Below, piece after piece: positions 23,501-33,673 of a stretch of 64,000 nt of DNA. The position numbers were made by a program, and so were the translations under genes. Within the stretch, counting starts at the first letter, position 1. Each line of letters begins with the position of its first letter. The DNA comes from Neurospora tetraspora (lineage: Eukaryota; Ascomycota; Sordariomycetes; Sordariales; Sordariaceae), in assembly GCF_033439725.1 (NCBI RefSeq), contig NW_026944389.1, positions 2,604,001-2,668,000 on the forward strand. Direction: 5' to 3'. The notes under the pieces are model-generated. The model was given only the letters and a program-made list of their open reading frames with translations. It was not told where the DNA came from and searched no databases.

Positions 23501-24510
23501 CGATGGACCCGTCGTTACCATCTCGGTCTCGTCCCCACAGCACTCGGCATGCCATACCCGAAGGGTCGGTAGCTAGTCCAGGCGCAGGTCTTCGCTCTCC
23601 GCGTCGCTCCTTATACTTGGCATCCTCCCGTCCACAGAGCATGGTGATGTCGCCACGAGCCATGACCCGAACCGCGCCGAATATTAGCTCGGCTTTGGCA
23701 TTGGAAATCCCAGATAGCGGTAGTGGAAACCGTGACAGCCCGTCATCCCGACGAAAGTCATCAGCCGAGCTGCCCACCTCCGCTGAATTTGACCCATCCG
23801 CCCTGGCAGCTGGTTCTGAAGCGGGCAATGGCGTGATTTCCAATTTCACTAAGCTGGCCACGGCCATGCTCGAGAAGAGCTCCCAGCAAGAGCAGGATAG
23901 CAACCGGATGAACAAGCTGATGTTGGCAAAGATCAAGAACCTGCAGGATAGTCTTGGCGACGTGGTGCGCGAGATGCGAGTCTTGAGGAGCACGGCACCC
24001 AACACGGCTGGAAATTCCGCAGACGAAGGGGCAAGTACCGGTAGCTACTTGGCCAAGAAAGCGATACAACAGCAACAGCAGCAGTACAGCACCCCAGCAA
24101 GGCGGGGGTCAGGAGAAGAGAGAAGGTCGTCCAGATTGTCCAGCTCGGCTAGTTCGGCTGGCTCAACAAACAGGGATATGGCGAATCGGGGGTTACGAAG
24201 ATCAGTCAGGAGGTTGGAGACTGCTACGAGAATGCCGACTTTGAGTGGGCAAGACACAGTCAGGAGGAGGAATTCGAGAGAAGAAAACGAGGAAGATACC
24301 AGCAACTATTCGAGAAGCGAGATATTCGAGCCGAGGCATGATCGGAGGAGTAAAGGAAAGGGAAAAGCTGTTATTGGAGCAGCAGCAGCTTCGATGTCAG
24401 ATGCGGAGGAGGACGAAGATCGTCGCGGTCATCAGGTTGGTGGTGGTAGTTCACTGGATGAGCGCCATCATAACCAGGCAGAGTTTATCAGGAGCGGAAA
24501 TTTTCTCTGA
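20586..24510 (+). CDS. yvc1: YVC1-like TRP-type vacuolar cation channel
   Basis: The exons 20586-20865, 20937-22293, 22347-22415 and 22473-24510 give about 1247 residues. The introns are 71, 53 and 57 nt, all GT..AG and frame-keeping. After an acidic, Arg-rich N-terminus (to residue ~93) comes a long helical cytosolic region characteristic of fungal Yvc1 proteins. A six-helix membrane domain spans about residues 344-620, including FLSTCSLGVLLCLFLAVL and a pore-side segment with VGYSPAAWEVWP before the last helix. The C-terminal half is disordered, Ser/Pro-rich, with an acidic patch near residue 805 and a probable coiled coil near 1030-1080 (NRMNKLMLAKIKNLQDSL). Yeast Yvc1 (TRPY1) releases Ca2+ from the vacuole under osmotic stress. 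Location and ion selectivity here are inferred from the family. The first in-frame ATG after the pyrimidine-rich leader is used. Confidence 0.85.
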
Positions 24511-25187
24511 AAGAATGGGTTTCTCGACTTCTCAAGTCGGAAGGAAGGAAGGAAGGAAGGAAAGGGCAGGACGGTTTAAGGGAAGGAAGGGAGTGAGTGG
24601 TTGATTGATATCCTGCATAACTTTGCATGCATGTCTGAGTATTGGTAGTTATTTGTTTCGTCTCTTCACTCTCATATGGGGTTTTTCCGATGGGTTGGCA
24701 TTTTAGTCATACTACCTACGCGCTGGTTGAAGGTAGTCGTTGCATTGGGAAGGCGTTGAAATTGAGATTACTATGAAGGGCATGTTGGTTGATCATTATT
24801 GCACGGTTGACATGCATGTGCTTAGCATCTTCGTGCAGTTTGAGGTCTTTGTCATATATCGTTGCTTTTCACAAATCAAGATTGAGGTGCTTATTACCTG
24901 ACTATCTTCAAACCTCTGCCGTTGTCATTCTTGTTGTCTTGACAAAATGACTACTGATCCAAAAATACGCTCAACTTGTGCCTCTTCTCATACAATCCCG
25001 TTTCGAAATTTGCAGGCCCGGCTGGCTACCCGCCCTTGATATCAATCATTACAATCCCATCCAAAAAATCTTATATCTCGCACCCATCAATTCGTTCATG
25101 TCGTTTCATTATTCGTAGTTCATCATTGACTCATCCAACCACAACACCCCATCCCCTCCTCCATTCCTCTCCCCCAGGTCAGACATA
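24511..25187. other. Convergent intergenic region
   Basis: This is 3' flanking sequence of the YVC1-like gene (plus) and of the small membrane-protein gene (minus). It contains a GGAA tandem run at about 24539-24562 just after the channel stop. There is no gene or stable hairpin that I can support. Confidence 0.5.
24539..24562. repeat. (GGAA)n microsatellite
   Basis: About six GGAA units lie in the 3' flank of the YVC1-like gene, 29 bases after the stop codon. Confidence 0.85.
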
Positions 25188-25691
25188 TCAAATCCCCCCA
25201 CCACTCCTATCGACGCTGACATAAAACTGCGAACCAGGCGAGCTCTTCTGCGCCACCTCGTTGTTGCGGATCGTCGTCGACACGTACTTGAAGGTGGCGC
25301 CTACGCCGGCGAGGGCGAAGGTGAAGAAGGCTAGGCGGGGGTGGCGGCTAGGAAGCGTGTGTAAGTTAGGTGGAAGGTGAGTGGTGTGAACGATATAGAG
25401 TGCTAGGTAAGGTAGGTTTGGGGTAGGATTGCGAGGAGGAGAGAGAGAGAGAAAAGAGGAAGAGGATGGATGGATGGATGGATGGATGAGAAACGGGAGG
25501 AAAAAATTGGAGAGATACCCGAACCGGGCTGGGTCTTGACTTGGTGGTCGTCGTGATGTTCTTCTTCATGGAGGAAGGGAATGCATGATGAGATAGTGAA
25601 CTTACACAAATAGTCGCGGGTTGGAGGAAGAGGTTCCGGAAGGAACGCCGCCGGTGCTGAGGGCGATGCGGGAAGCGGGAGAGGGGAACAT
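25188..25691 (-). CDS. Small single-helix membrane protein, 81 residues, unknown function
   Basis: I assembled this gene by hand from two exons, 25691-25606 and 25347-25188, around a 258-nt intron (donor GTAAGT, acceptor CCTAG, phase 2). The product begins MFPSPASRIALSTGG, a Ser/Arg-containing start that could be a mitochondrial targeting sequence. It then has a hydrophobic helix (RLAFFTFALAGVGATFKYV), a charged amphipathic stretch (STTIRNNEVAQKSS) and an end FYVSVDRSGGGI followed by TGA. Both exon junctions keep the frame, and the hydrophobic-then-charged layout is protein-like. I think the VDRSGGG ending recurs in fungal hypothetical proteins, but that is memory only. It could be a small inner-membrane protein of mitochondria; function is not assigned. 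Confidence 0.65.
25465..25490. repeat. (GGAT)n tetranucleotide repeat inside an intron
   Basis: About six GGAT units lie in the long intron of the 81-residue protein gene, next to a purine-rich GA tract at about 25436-25464. The repeat partly explains why this intron is unusually long for the window. Confidence 0.8.
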
Positions 25692-27563
25692 TGTTTGTTT
25701 TGAGTTTTGTAGGTGTTTGGTTTATTTTGGTTTGGCTCGTAGGGTGAATAGAGATGTTTAGAGATGGGGGACCAAGGTTTGCTTTTATAGTTTGTTACCT
25801 AGGGTAGGAAGCAATCAAGGGACGGAGGAAGCAACCCAGACTGATGAAGGTAGGTAGGTGGTGGAGGAAGCAAAGAGGACTAGTATGCTGTAGCTAGGCC
25901 TGCTAGGCAGGCGGTGAGATATCCAATAGTTCGAAAATGTAAACAAATGGTTATCTAGACCAGACCAGGCAAGGGTGGTGGTCTAGTATGTCTTAGGTCT
26001 TAGGTAGGAGTCTTGTGTTTCTGTTCAAATGGGTAGGTGATAGTTCGGCTACCAATTTCAAGTACAAATTTCTCTCCGAGTTAAATGTTGGACTTGGTGG
26101 TTTCGTATTTCTGTTGTAGTATTGTAGTTCCTATCCAATGTGGTCGAACGATCTTTGCCGCCTCGCTTTATCAATGTTTTGAACGACTCTCGGAGATATG
26201 CGATCTCATACGATGAACCGAAAATGGACTGACGTCGCGGGCCATGGGTGCGGGCCGGGGTCTAATGGACCGTTCGCGCGGGGAGGCGGGGAGGGCAATG
26301 GGCACGCGACACATCCCGACAGACATCATGCACCGGACACTTGGACCTTGATCAAGCTTTAGTTAGCTCATCGGAGTTGTTCAGATGGTGGAAGATGCGG
26401 AGGCGCTGAACGGTTGACGCCTTGACGCCTCAACGTTTGGGATCAAATCATGGAAAGAGTTGAGGCCTAGACTTGAGAACCATCTCTGCAAGATCGGCTG
26501 ATCACACCGAGGCCCCTGGTCATCGTCGGTTTAAAGGGTCTGAAACGCCTGGAACGTTGGGGGAAGATTTGGAGCTAGAGAAGGAGCTAAAGCCGGCGCA
26601 AAGTGCGGGGTGTTTCTCCGGGACCTGCTTGGCCCGTTCCGAGGTTCGTCCTGACAGTTGTAAGGCGGGCGAATGGCATTCGGAGATGGGCCGAAGAGGA
26701 TATGCCGATACAGTTGCATATGTACTTCAAGCAAGCTTAACGTTCAGAAGTGGAATGGAGTTGATCGATATCGATGTTGGGCGTGGTTTGTGGATTCTTT
26801 CTTATGTCCACACCGTGGGGTATGATGATTCTGTAGGGCTGTCAACAGGGGTTATAGAGGATGCCTATGCCTCTTGACGTGGGCAGTGATGGCGATAGAC
26901 GTGAGTGTTTCCAAACTGCAAATACAGACGGGAAGCCAATGTCGGTCTTTGATATCAAATTTTGCTTGGTTCCAACAATCAATCCCTTTGGCTTATGGCT
27001 GCCTGCTCCTCCACACCAGCAATGAGGCCTGGTTCGCCGTCTGCCTTTATGCAGGCAACATCAGGCAACCAGTAATATTCTTCCATTGCTTGAATGAAGC
27101 TGACAGGACTCATTCAAGCAGCAGGCAACGGGGCCTCTTGCGGACAAGGGGAGAGGTTGGTGGCTTCGTATGCCCAAGCTCTCCATGGTTTCACCAACTC
27201 ACCACTTTCCCGTCCCTCTTCTTTGATACGCTCTTCGCTTGAGGCTGACACCCAGTTCATCTATTTAAGCTGTCACTCGCTGCTGTGCCAGACAACCCCG
27301 CAGGCAGCTGCCTACCTCTACCACTCTCATTCCTCTACGTCAACTCTTCTTCTTCGACTTCCTTCACACCGAAGCCTTGAGGTTCAGATAAGCTCTGTCT
27401 CATCTACCTCGCGCATACGTTAACTTGACCTCTCTCGTTCTTTTTCGGTTGTGGCCTGTTCCAACAGCTCACTCTCCATCCCGCCGTCCTTTGCTCTTTG
27501 CCAGCTTAGCATCTTTTGCTTAATTCATCCAACATCTACCCTGTTCACCGTCAGTTCGCCATC
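25692..27563. other. Divergent intergenic region with leader of the next gene
   Basis: Promoters of the small membrane-protein gene (minus) and of the 27.6-kb gene (plus) must lie here. A TATTTAA motif at 27262-27268 lies about 300 bases upstream of the plus-strand start, followed by a C/T-rich leader (about 27290-27560). Short TAGG-type repeats occur near 25850. The 134-codon frame at 26473-26877 has no domain and is not called. Confidence 0.5.
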
Positions 27564-30313
27564 ATGGAGTGGCCTTCAGAACCCGCCGCCCTTGACCGGC
27601 CTCCATCACCCTCCCCTCTCGAATTGTCCGTCGAACATGCTATTAATAATCACTTTAACGAGTTGAACCTTCTCATGAGCAGAACGACAGAGGATGGAGA
27701 GGGCAATGTTCTTGCGGTTGTTACCTTTCCAAAGAACTCAGACGCCATTGCTTGCAATGGGAGTAGATGGCAGACACTGTGGCTCAGAATGAGCTTCCCA
27801 ACACTTGTCGGTCTCAATTCAAGCAAACTCAACGCCATGTTCGACCCCAGACGCCAGGAACGCATGCGCCGCCAACTAGGAATGGAAACATTACCTCCTG
27901 GGATCGACTACGTGCTCGACTTCACACCCCCAACTGAGGGCTCAGAGCTGGCCGACCTCACTGCTGCCCTTTGGCTTCCAAAGATGGTCAAGCTATGGTT
28001 TTTGGCCGGACATTATTGCCCAGAGGAAATTCTGGAGAGTGGACACCTGATGAGCATCTGGGATAAGAGACCCCTTGCTAGCAGGTCGGTAGCTGCCATG
28101 CTTGCCCTTGGCCATGATGATGCATGCAGGAGTCTCCTGCAATTCTGTGAGTCCAGGCCCCCTTACACTTTATATCTAGATCAAAGTCTCACAAACTACT
28201 TTGCAGGCTCCATGGACAGATCCGAATGGAAACCAAAGGATGTCCCTGGTATCGTTGACGTGGACCCGGAGGCCGAAGAACATTCTAATTATTTTCCCAC
28301 GTTCCGAAGGATCCCAGACTACTGCGGAATACGGCACCGAGTTGCAATCATGAGGGTGCTTCATGCTATCAACGGGAACGGTCTTCTTCTCAACTCAGCT
28401 GCACGCATGTGGACAGTCGCTCAAGTGGCAATACACCTGGAGATACCCCAGGTAGTTGTGAGTAATTACCTCATGCCTAATTGCTCCGTTCTGATGGCAG
28501 GAAACCATACTGACTCATCGCCGTCTAGGTTGATCCGGTGACACAGTGGCTGATCGCCCCGCCCAACACGAAATTCGTTGAAATCTGCCCCGAGAGATCC
28601 TTCCAGCTCGCGCTTGCTCTTAAGATCCCCAGTGTTCTCATCGCCGCCTTCAGGATCCTCGTGAGTGAACTAGCCGTCGACTATGCGGCGCCGGACCCCT
28701 CGCCGAAACGTCCGGCCCTTACCTGGGCCCAACGAAGAAGAGACGACTACGGCGACTTACCATCGGACCCCGTTGAATATGCCAGTCACGCCTTTTTTGA
28801 ACGGATCACCGGCCTGCTCGAGATGCTTCGCTCCAACACCGTATTCGACCATATCGGGACCGGTCTCAAGGAATGGGATCTCTTGAAACAGCAAACCTCG
28901 ATCGTCCACGAACAGGGAAGCGACGAGCTCAAGACTGCCCACGGAAACCTCCTCCAAGCCCTTGTCGGCGCCTTCCACAATATCATTCAAAGGTGTCTCC
29001 GAGAAAACGCCCCACTCGGCCGTCTCGCCACCCTCACCGCAGCCCAACGCGACCATTACATATCCAAGCACGAACGCGACTCCCTCGGGCACCTGTACGA
29101 AAACCTTAGCCACTCCCAGCGCGCCCTCACGCCTTTCTTCTGGGAGAGTCTTCGCAACCAGAGCACATCAAACCCGTCCGGCAGCGGTCCCTTCAGCCTC
29201 TCTACCTACAACGGCTATGCAATCCGAACTTACGCCGATAAATATACCTCTCTCTGGAGATCCGCCAACCTCCCCCACCCCGATTTCCAACCGGAACCCG
29301 CCAGTAGGTCCAACCACTTCACAAAGCGCCTGAACGAGTTCAACATCCACCAATTCGAGACCGAAGTCTTTGCCGCCCTCACCTCTCTATGCTACCGCGT
29401 TTTGGGAAAAGGGTACAACGAAGAGCCCTTCCAATTTTTCCTCTCGGACCACTTACTCCTCCCCAGTCTGACCTCCCCAGAAATGGATTTCCTGCCTATC
29501 TGGGCCGGCGGTCTCGACGATGGGTCGGGCGGCGTGTTTCAGGCTGCCATCCCCCCTGCGGAAATGGGACCGAGTGAACCCGGACCGGCGTATCATACGG
29601 GGTATACGATCCCGACTACGGGTACGAGGACTACCGGTACTGGCACCCGTGATGGGGATGGTGATAACACAACCATGATGGACGACGACGACGACGACAG
29701 AGTTGGTGGTTCGATCTACGGCGTATCCGAGCTTGGCGATCATCTCGACAGGTTCGAAATCATCAGTGTCCGCACTGCGCAGACTGCGACGGAAACGGCT
29801 ACGGTGCCCAGCATGGATGTCGAACAAAGCGTAGTGACGACGACGACGACGAGTAGCACGGGACTTGGAAGTGGCCTTGGACGACTTAACCTAGACCCCG
29901 GGGGACCGAATCGCCATCGGGTCGTAGCGGTACCTTCTTCAGAAATATCATCGGAGGAGGGTTTCTCCCTTACTTCTAGGGAAGATGGCGAGTATGCGGA
30001 TGCTATGTATACGCAGCCGGCGGAGCATCAGGCGGCGGGAAGGGCGTTGGCTAGGTATGTGGATGGTACTACTCCTGATACTAATACTCCGGGGACGAGC
30101 GAGAGTGGGGGTGCTTCGTCTTCTTCGTCAAGGCGAGGCGGGGCAGCAGCAGCAGGAGGAAACGCGGGAGGTAATAATAAGAATAGTGGGTATTTAGATA
30201 CCGATAACTTCATGCTTGAAGATGATGATGCAGATGGTGGGTTGAAAGATCTGGATGACTCAGATGATGGGAGCTCAACGGTGGGGGCGGATTCGGATTA
30301 TGATATGGTGTAG
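27564..30313 (+). CDS. Conserved-looking fungal protein of unknown function with acidic disordered tail
   Basis: Coding exons run 27564-28457 and 28529-30313, joined by a 71-nt phase-0 intron (GTGAGT..CTAG, branch CTGAC). A further 60-nt in-frame intron at 28147-28206 (GTGAGT..TTGCAG) is likely. The product is 892 residues if it is kept and 872 if it is spliced. The first ~600 residues are mixed alpha/beta-like with many Trp, Leu and Pro and no motif I recognise. The rest is low-complexity: Thr/Gly runs, a poly-Asp stretch (DDDDDDR), a Ser/Gly/Ala segment and a strongly acidic C-terminus. No signal peptide or membrane helix is visible. I do not assign a function. Start context is CATCATGG after a C/T-rich leader. 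Confidence 0.75.
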
Positions 30314-31023
30314 GACGACGTATCGAATACGGAGGACGCAATCGTACTTGCTCTGGAGCATCTCTTTAGGAGTTGAATGCATTTGTTAGGTGTACATTTG
30401 GGAAATGATTGGGAATTTGCATGGAGGGAAGCAACAATGTCTTTGGAATGGATTTTTACAGTGAAGTACACATAGAGATCTTTCTTTGGTCCATAAGTGT
30501 CATGAGCGGACTCTTTCTGACCCTGTTTACCAGCCCAGGTGTCTGTTGATAACGAGATCCTGCGGTCACTTCAATTCAAACAGATCAAACGTATTGAGAT
30601 TGCGAATTATCCCTTGCAAATGCTATCGAGTGTCTTCGTTCCCTGTAGTCATGGCAGGTTCTGAAAAGTCTTTGACTTCGGTCATCGCGTAACGCTTCCT
30701 GAGTTGTCACCAACAGACCATCCAGATCATCGTTCTTCTTCCAGTCATTAGCATTATTATACCCGATAATTCCTACTATATCTTCAAGAAGCTAACTATA
30801 CACTGCAACAGGACCCTGTACCCATAAAAGGGGGTTTGGTTCGTCCAAACACTTTGCAGGCCATCATCCTTCTTTTTCTAAAATCTCATCATATCCTTCA
30901 TCTTCGTCTTTCCCTTTGATCTTTCCGTTTCTTCGTAGTGCTCTTTAATAAGCGCTTCATTTCTTCTTTCCGCACCTATCATCATCAACCATTACACCCC
31001 CATTCCCCATCCCCAATCTCAAC
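30314..31023. other. Convergent intergenic region
   Basis: This holds the 3' ends of the unknown plus-strand gene and of squalene epoxidase. It is mildly AT-rich near 30740-30800. A TATA-like CATAAAAGG lies at about 30823, but the plus-strand frame after it is antisense to squalene epoxidase. No gene is called. Confidence 0.5.
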
Positions 31024-32592
31024 TCAAACAGCCTCCTTCCAAATCGTCGGCAAAAATACCACACAAGCTTTCCAAAGAATCAACACCGCATCAACCAACA
31101 CCAACGGCGCCTTCCACAAACCCCAAACACTCCCCACCCTCTCACACATATGCAACCAAATCGCCACAAACGCCACCGTAAAGAAGTGTCTCGCCAGCAC
31201 CACGGGCTCATGCAGTAATCCACCCATCAGCGCCACGGGTTCATCCGTCTTTGCGCCACCCATCTGGAAATACGCAAAACACCCTTTTCTGAGGGCATCA
31301 AGCTGCCAATCATCCGCCGCAAACAAACTGTACAGCGCCTGCGCCAGGGTATTGATGATACTCGTCCAGGCTTTCCGGCGCCAGTGGAATTCCTTCATGG
31401 CGGTTTCGACAGCGGCGGAGTCAGCGAGGTTGGGCACGCGATCTGGGTGCAGCAGCGAAGCCAGCAGGACGACGTCCGAAAAGGCAACCGTCATCCCGCC
31501 CCCCGTCAAAGGGTGGCGCATGTTGTACGCGTCGCCTAGCAACAAGACGCCCGGGGTGCGGGCCGTGTTGGCTTTCCCCGAAGCGGGGAGGTAAGAGTTG
31601 GGCATGGAGCGGGGGATTTTGCCGTCTTCGAGAGCGGCGAGGACGGAGGGGCGGACGGAGGCCGGGAGGGTGGGCACGACGGTGTTTTCGATGTAACCCC
31701 TTACGCCGCCGTTGGCGGGGGAGGCGGCGGGGAGGTTGTGTGGAATGTCGATGAGGGCGCGGGTTTCGTGCGTGCCGATTTGGTAGAGCAAGATGGGACT
31801 GGTTTTGCCGATGACGACGTGCCCGTAGTTTGAGGGGGGGAAAGGGCAGTCGATTAGTTCGAGGGCGTAGAACTTGGAGCGGACGACGGGGGTGGTGTTG
31901 GGGCCGGGGGGTAGGAGCTGTTTGCGGAACTTGGAGTCGTAGCCGTCGGCGATGAGGGTGAGCTGGCCGAAGAAGAAGTCGGGCTGTTTTTCGCCGGTTG
32001 AGCGGTCGGTGGTGAGGGTTTCGACGCCGAGGACTTGTTCGGAGTGTGAGCCGCGGATGACCGAGGTCACGGTTGTTTCGAAGATGGTGATGTTGGGGTG
32101 GCTGGCGCAGGCCTTGCGGAGCTGGCTGATGAAGCGGCCGTGGTGGAAGGATCGGCCTTCGGGTCGTCGTAGCTTCTGAGGTCCGTTATTTGTCTTGCCG
32201 CCGTTCGATGTTGTCGACTCTACCCGCGCGGCTGCTTCGCCAGAGTGCACCTTTCCTTGGTCGTCCACCACCGGGTAAGGAATGGCCACCTCCTCGCCGT
32301 GGAAGACGACGTGGTATCCGTAGCAGGTGATGGCATCGATCCCTTCGACGCAGTGGCCCAGCCCGAGCTTCTGCAAAGCTTGTAAACCTCCGGGCTGTAG
32401 CAACTCGCCCACTATCCGGTCGGGCTCATGCATCCATCTCTCGAGTAGGATCACGCTACGGCCCTGGTTGGCAAGCGCATACGCGGCCGCGCAACCAAAG
32501 ACGCCGGCGCCTACTATTACCACATCGGCCTCGTGGAACTTCTCTCGCCGCTGCGCATTGCGGACCTCGGCGGAGTCGGTATCGATCGTCAT
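31024..32592 (-). CDS. erg1: Squalene epoxidase (squalene monooxygenase)
   Basis: This intronless gene codes 522 residues, near the usual length for fungal Erg1. The FAD enzyme converts squalene to 2,3-oxidosqualene in ergosterol synthesis, at the ER and lipid droplets; it is the target of allylamine antifungals such as terbinafine. Near the N-terminus is the dinucleotide-binding motif VVIVGAGVFGCAAAYAL, followed by GELLQPGG, a hallmark of the family. Further on are LIADGYDSKFRKQ (the DG motif) and LLGDAYNMRHPLTGGGMTVA (the second FAD contact). The C-terminal ~70 residues are hydrophobic and fit the membrane-associated helices. The start has only a short charged N-terminal extension, as in other filamentous fungi. 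It converges with the unknown gene to its left. Confidence 0.95.
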   Translation of the reverse strand: MTIDTDSAEVRNAQRREKFHEADVVIVGAGVFGCAAAYALANQGRSVILLERWMHEPDRIVGELLQPGGLQALQKLGLGHCVEGIDAITCYGYHVVFHGEEVAIPYPVVDDQGKVHSGEAAARVESTTSNGGKTNNGPQKLRRPEGRSFHHGRFISQLRKACASHPNITIFETTVTSVIRGSHSEQVLGVETLTTDRSTGEKQPDFFFGQLTLIADGYDSKFRKQLLPPGPNTTPVVRSKFYALELIDCPFPPSNYGHVVIGKTSPILLYQIGTHETRALIDIPHNLPAASPANGGVRGYIENTVVPTLPASVRPSVLAALEDGKIPRSMPNSYLPASGKANTARTPGVLLLGDAYNMRHPLTGGGMTVAFSDVVLLASLLHPDRVPNLADSAAVETAMKEFHWRRKAWTSIINTLAQALYSLFAADDWQLDALRKGCFAYFQMGGAKTDEPVALMGGLLHEPVVLARHFFTVAFVAIWLHMCERVGSVWGLWKAPLVLVDAVLILWKACVVFLPTIWKEAV

Positions 32593-33673
32593 CGGGAAAA
32601 AAAAGACGGGGGGTTGGTTGTGTAGATATATGAAGTTCGTTTACGTGGTTGACGTATCGGTATAGATCGGGTCGTTGAGGTTCCCGAACTGTTGTAGACG
32701 ATCCTCCGCTGTGTGTGGGGTCTAGAAAGTGGGAGGGAGAGCTTGCGATAAGGAAGCACAGCGGGCAACCAGGAAACAAACAACGTCGAGGTCGGCTATA
32801 GAAATAAGTGTTTGTCGCGGTAGACGTCGACAGGGCGTTGGAGGGGAACAGAGAGCTTCGATGGTAGGTAGGCGAGAAGAGGCAGGCAAGGGTTTCGTGT
32901 AGCTTCGTAAATTATTTGGGTAGCGAATGGGTCGAGGTCGATGATCGAACGATTGTATGGGCAGATATGGGGTTGTCGGGATCGATAACAAAGAACCCCT
33001 ATTTTTTGCTGGGTCTTGGTTGCTACGGGTACCTCGCTGGCTTCCCTACTTGGTATCTAGGAACTTTTTAACCCGGCAAGTCGCGAGACCACCCACTGTA
33101 CCAACGCGTATGAGACAGGACCTACCAAAAAACACGCGGGGTAACAAAAGTCCAGATTTGCCATCCCCAGAAACAAAAAAGGTGAAATTTCGGTGGTATA
33201 TATGACACAAAATCATAAACAAGTGCATCAACTTTTCAAGAACAACAAATCGTCCCATGCCGGGAAACACCGTAAACATCCAACTAATCAGACTGAGCCA
33301 ATGGCATAGCGCACGGGCCACATGGCGCGGATACCCCTTTCTGCCCCTGACCGCTAACTTGACATGTGAGTCGATTCATCGTCGAACGCGGCGTGATGAT
33401 GACAACATCTACGGCGAGGCCAATTGTCCAACTAGGACTACGTTTTGCGAGTTACACAGAGAGGTAAGGATGAAAGACATGCATCGCCAATTGACTTGTC
33501 CGTGATGCAATGACCATATACATGTCAAGAACAGTCTGTGAAGGTTAACAGAGACGTTCACACGTATGTAAACATCAACCAGGACTGTTTCATTGTCCAA
33601 CTATCTCATATGCTATATGTACGTAGGTAGGTATGCTAAGTATGTATGTACTCCAACTCTTCCCATGATCCCT
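32593..33673. other. Promoter of squalene epoxidase and 3' flank of the PPR-like gene
   Basis: Both neighbours are on the minus strand. The part next to 32592 should hold the erg1 promoter and leader. The sequence has no open frame with a domain, and I could not identify a sterol-regulatory motif with confidence. Confidence 0.5.

Noticed and set aside
30938-31594. 218-codon plus-strand frame after a TATA-like motif
   Set aside because: Most of it is antisense to squalene epoxidase, and the translation has no domain.
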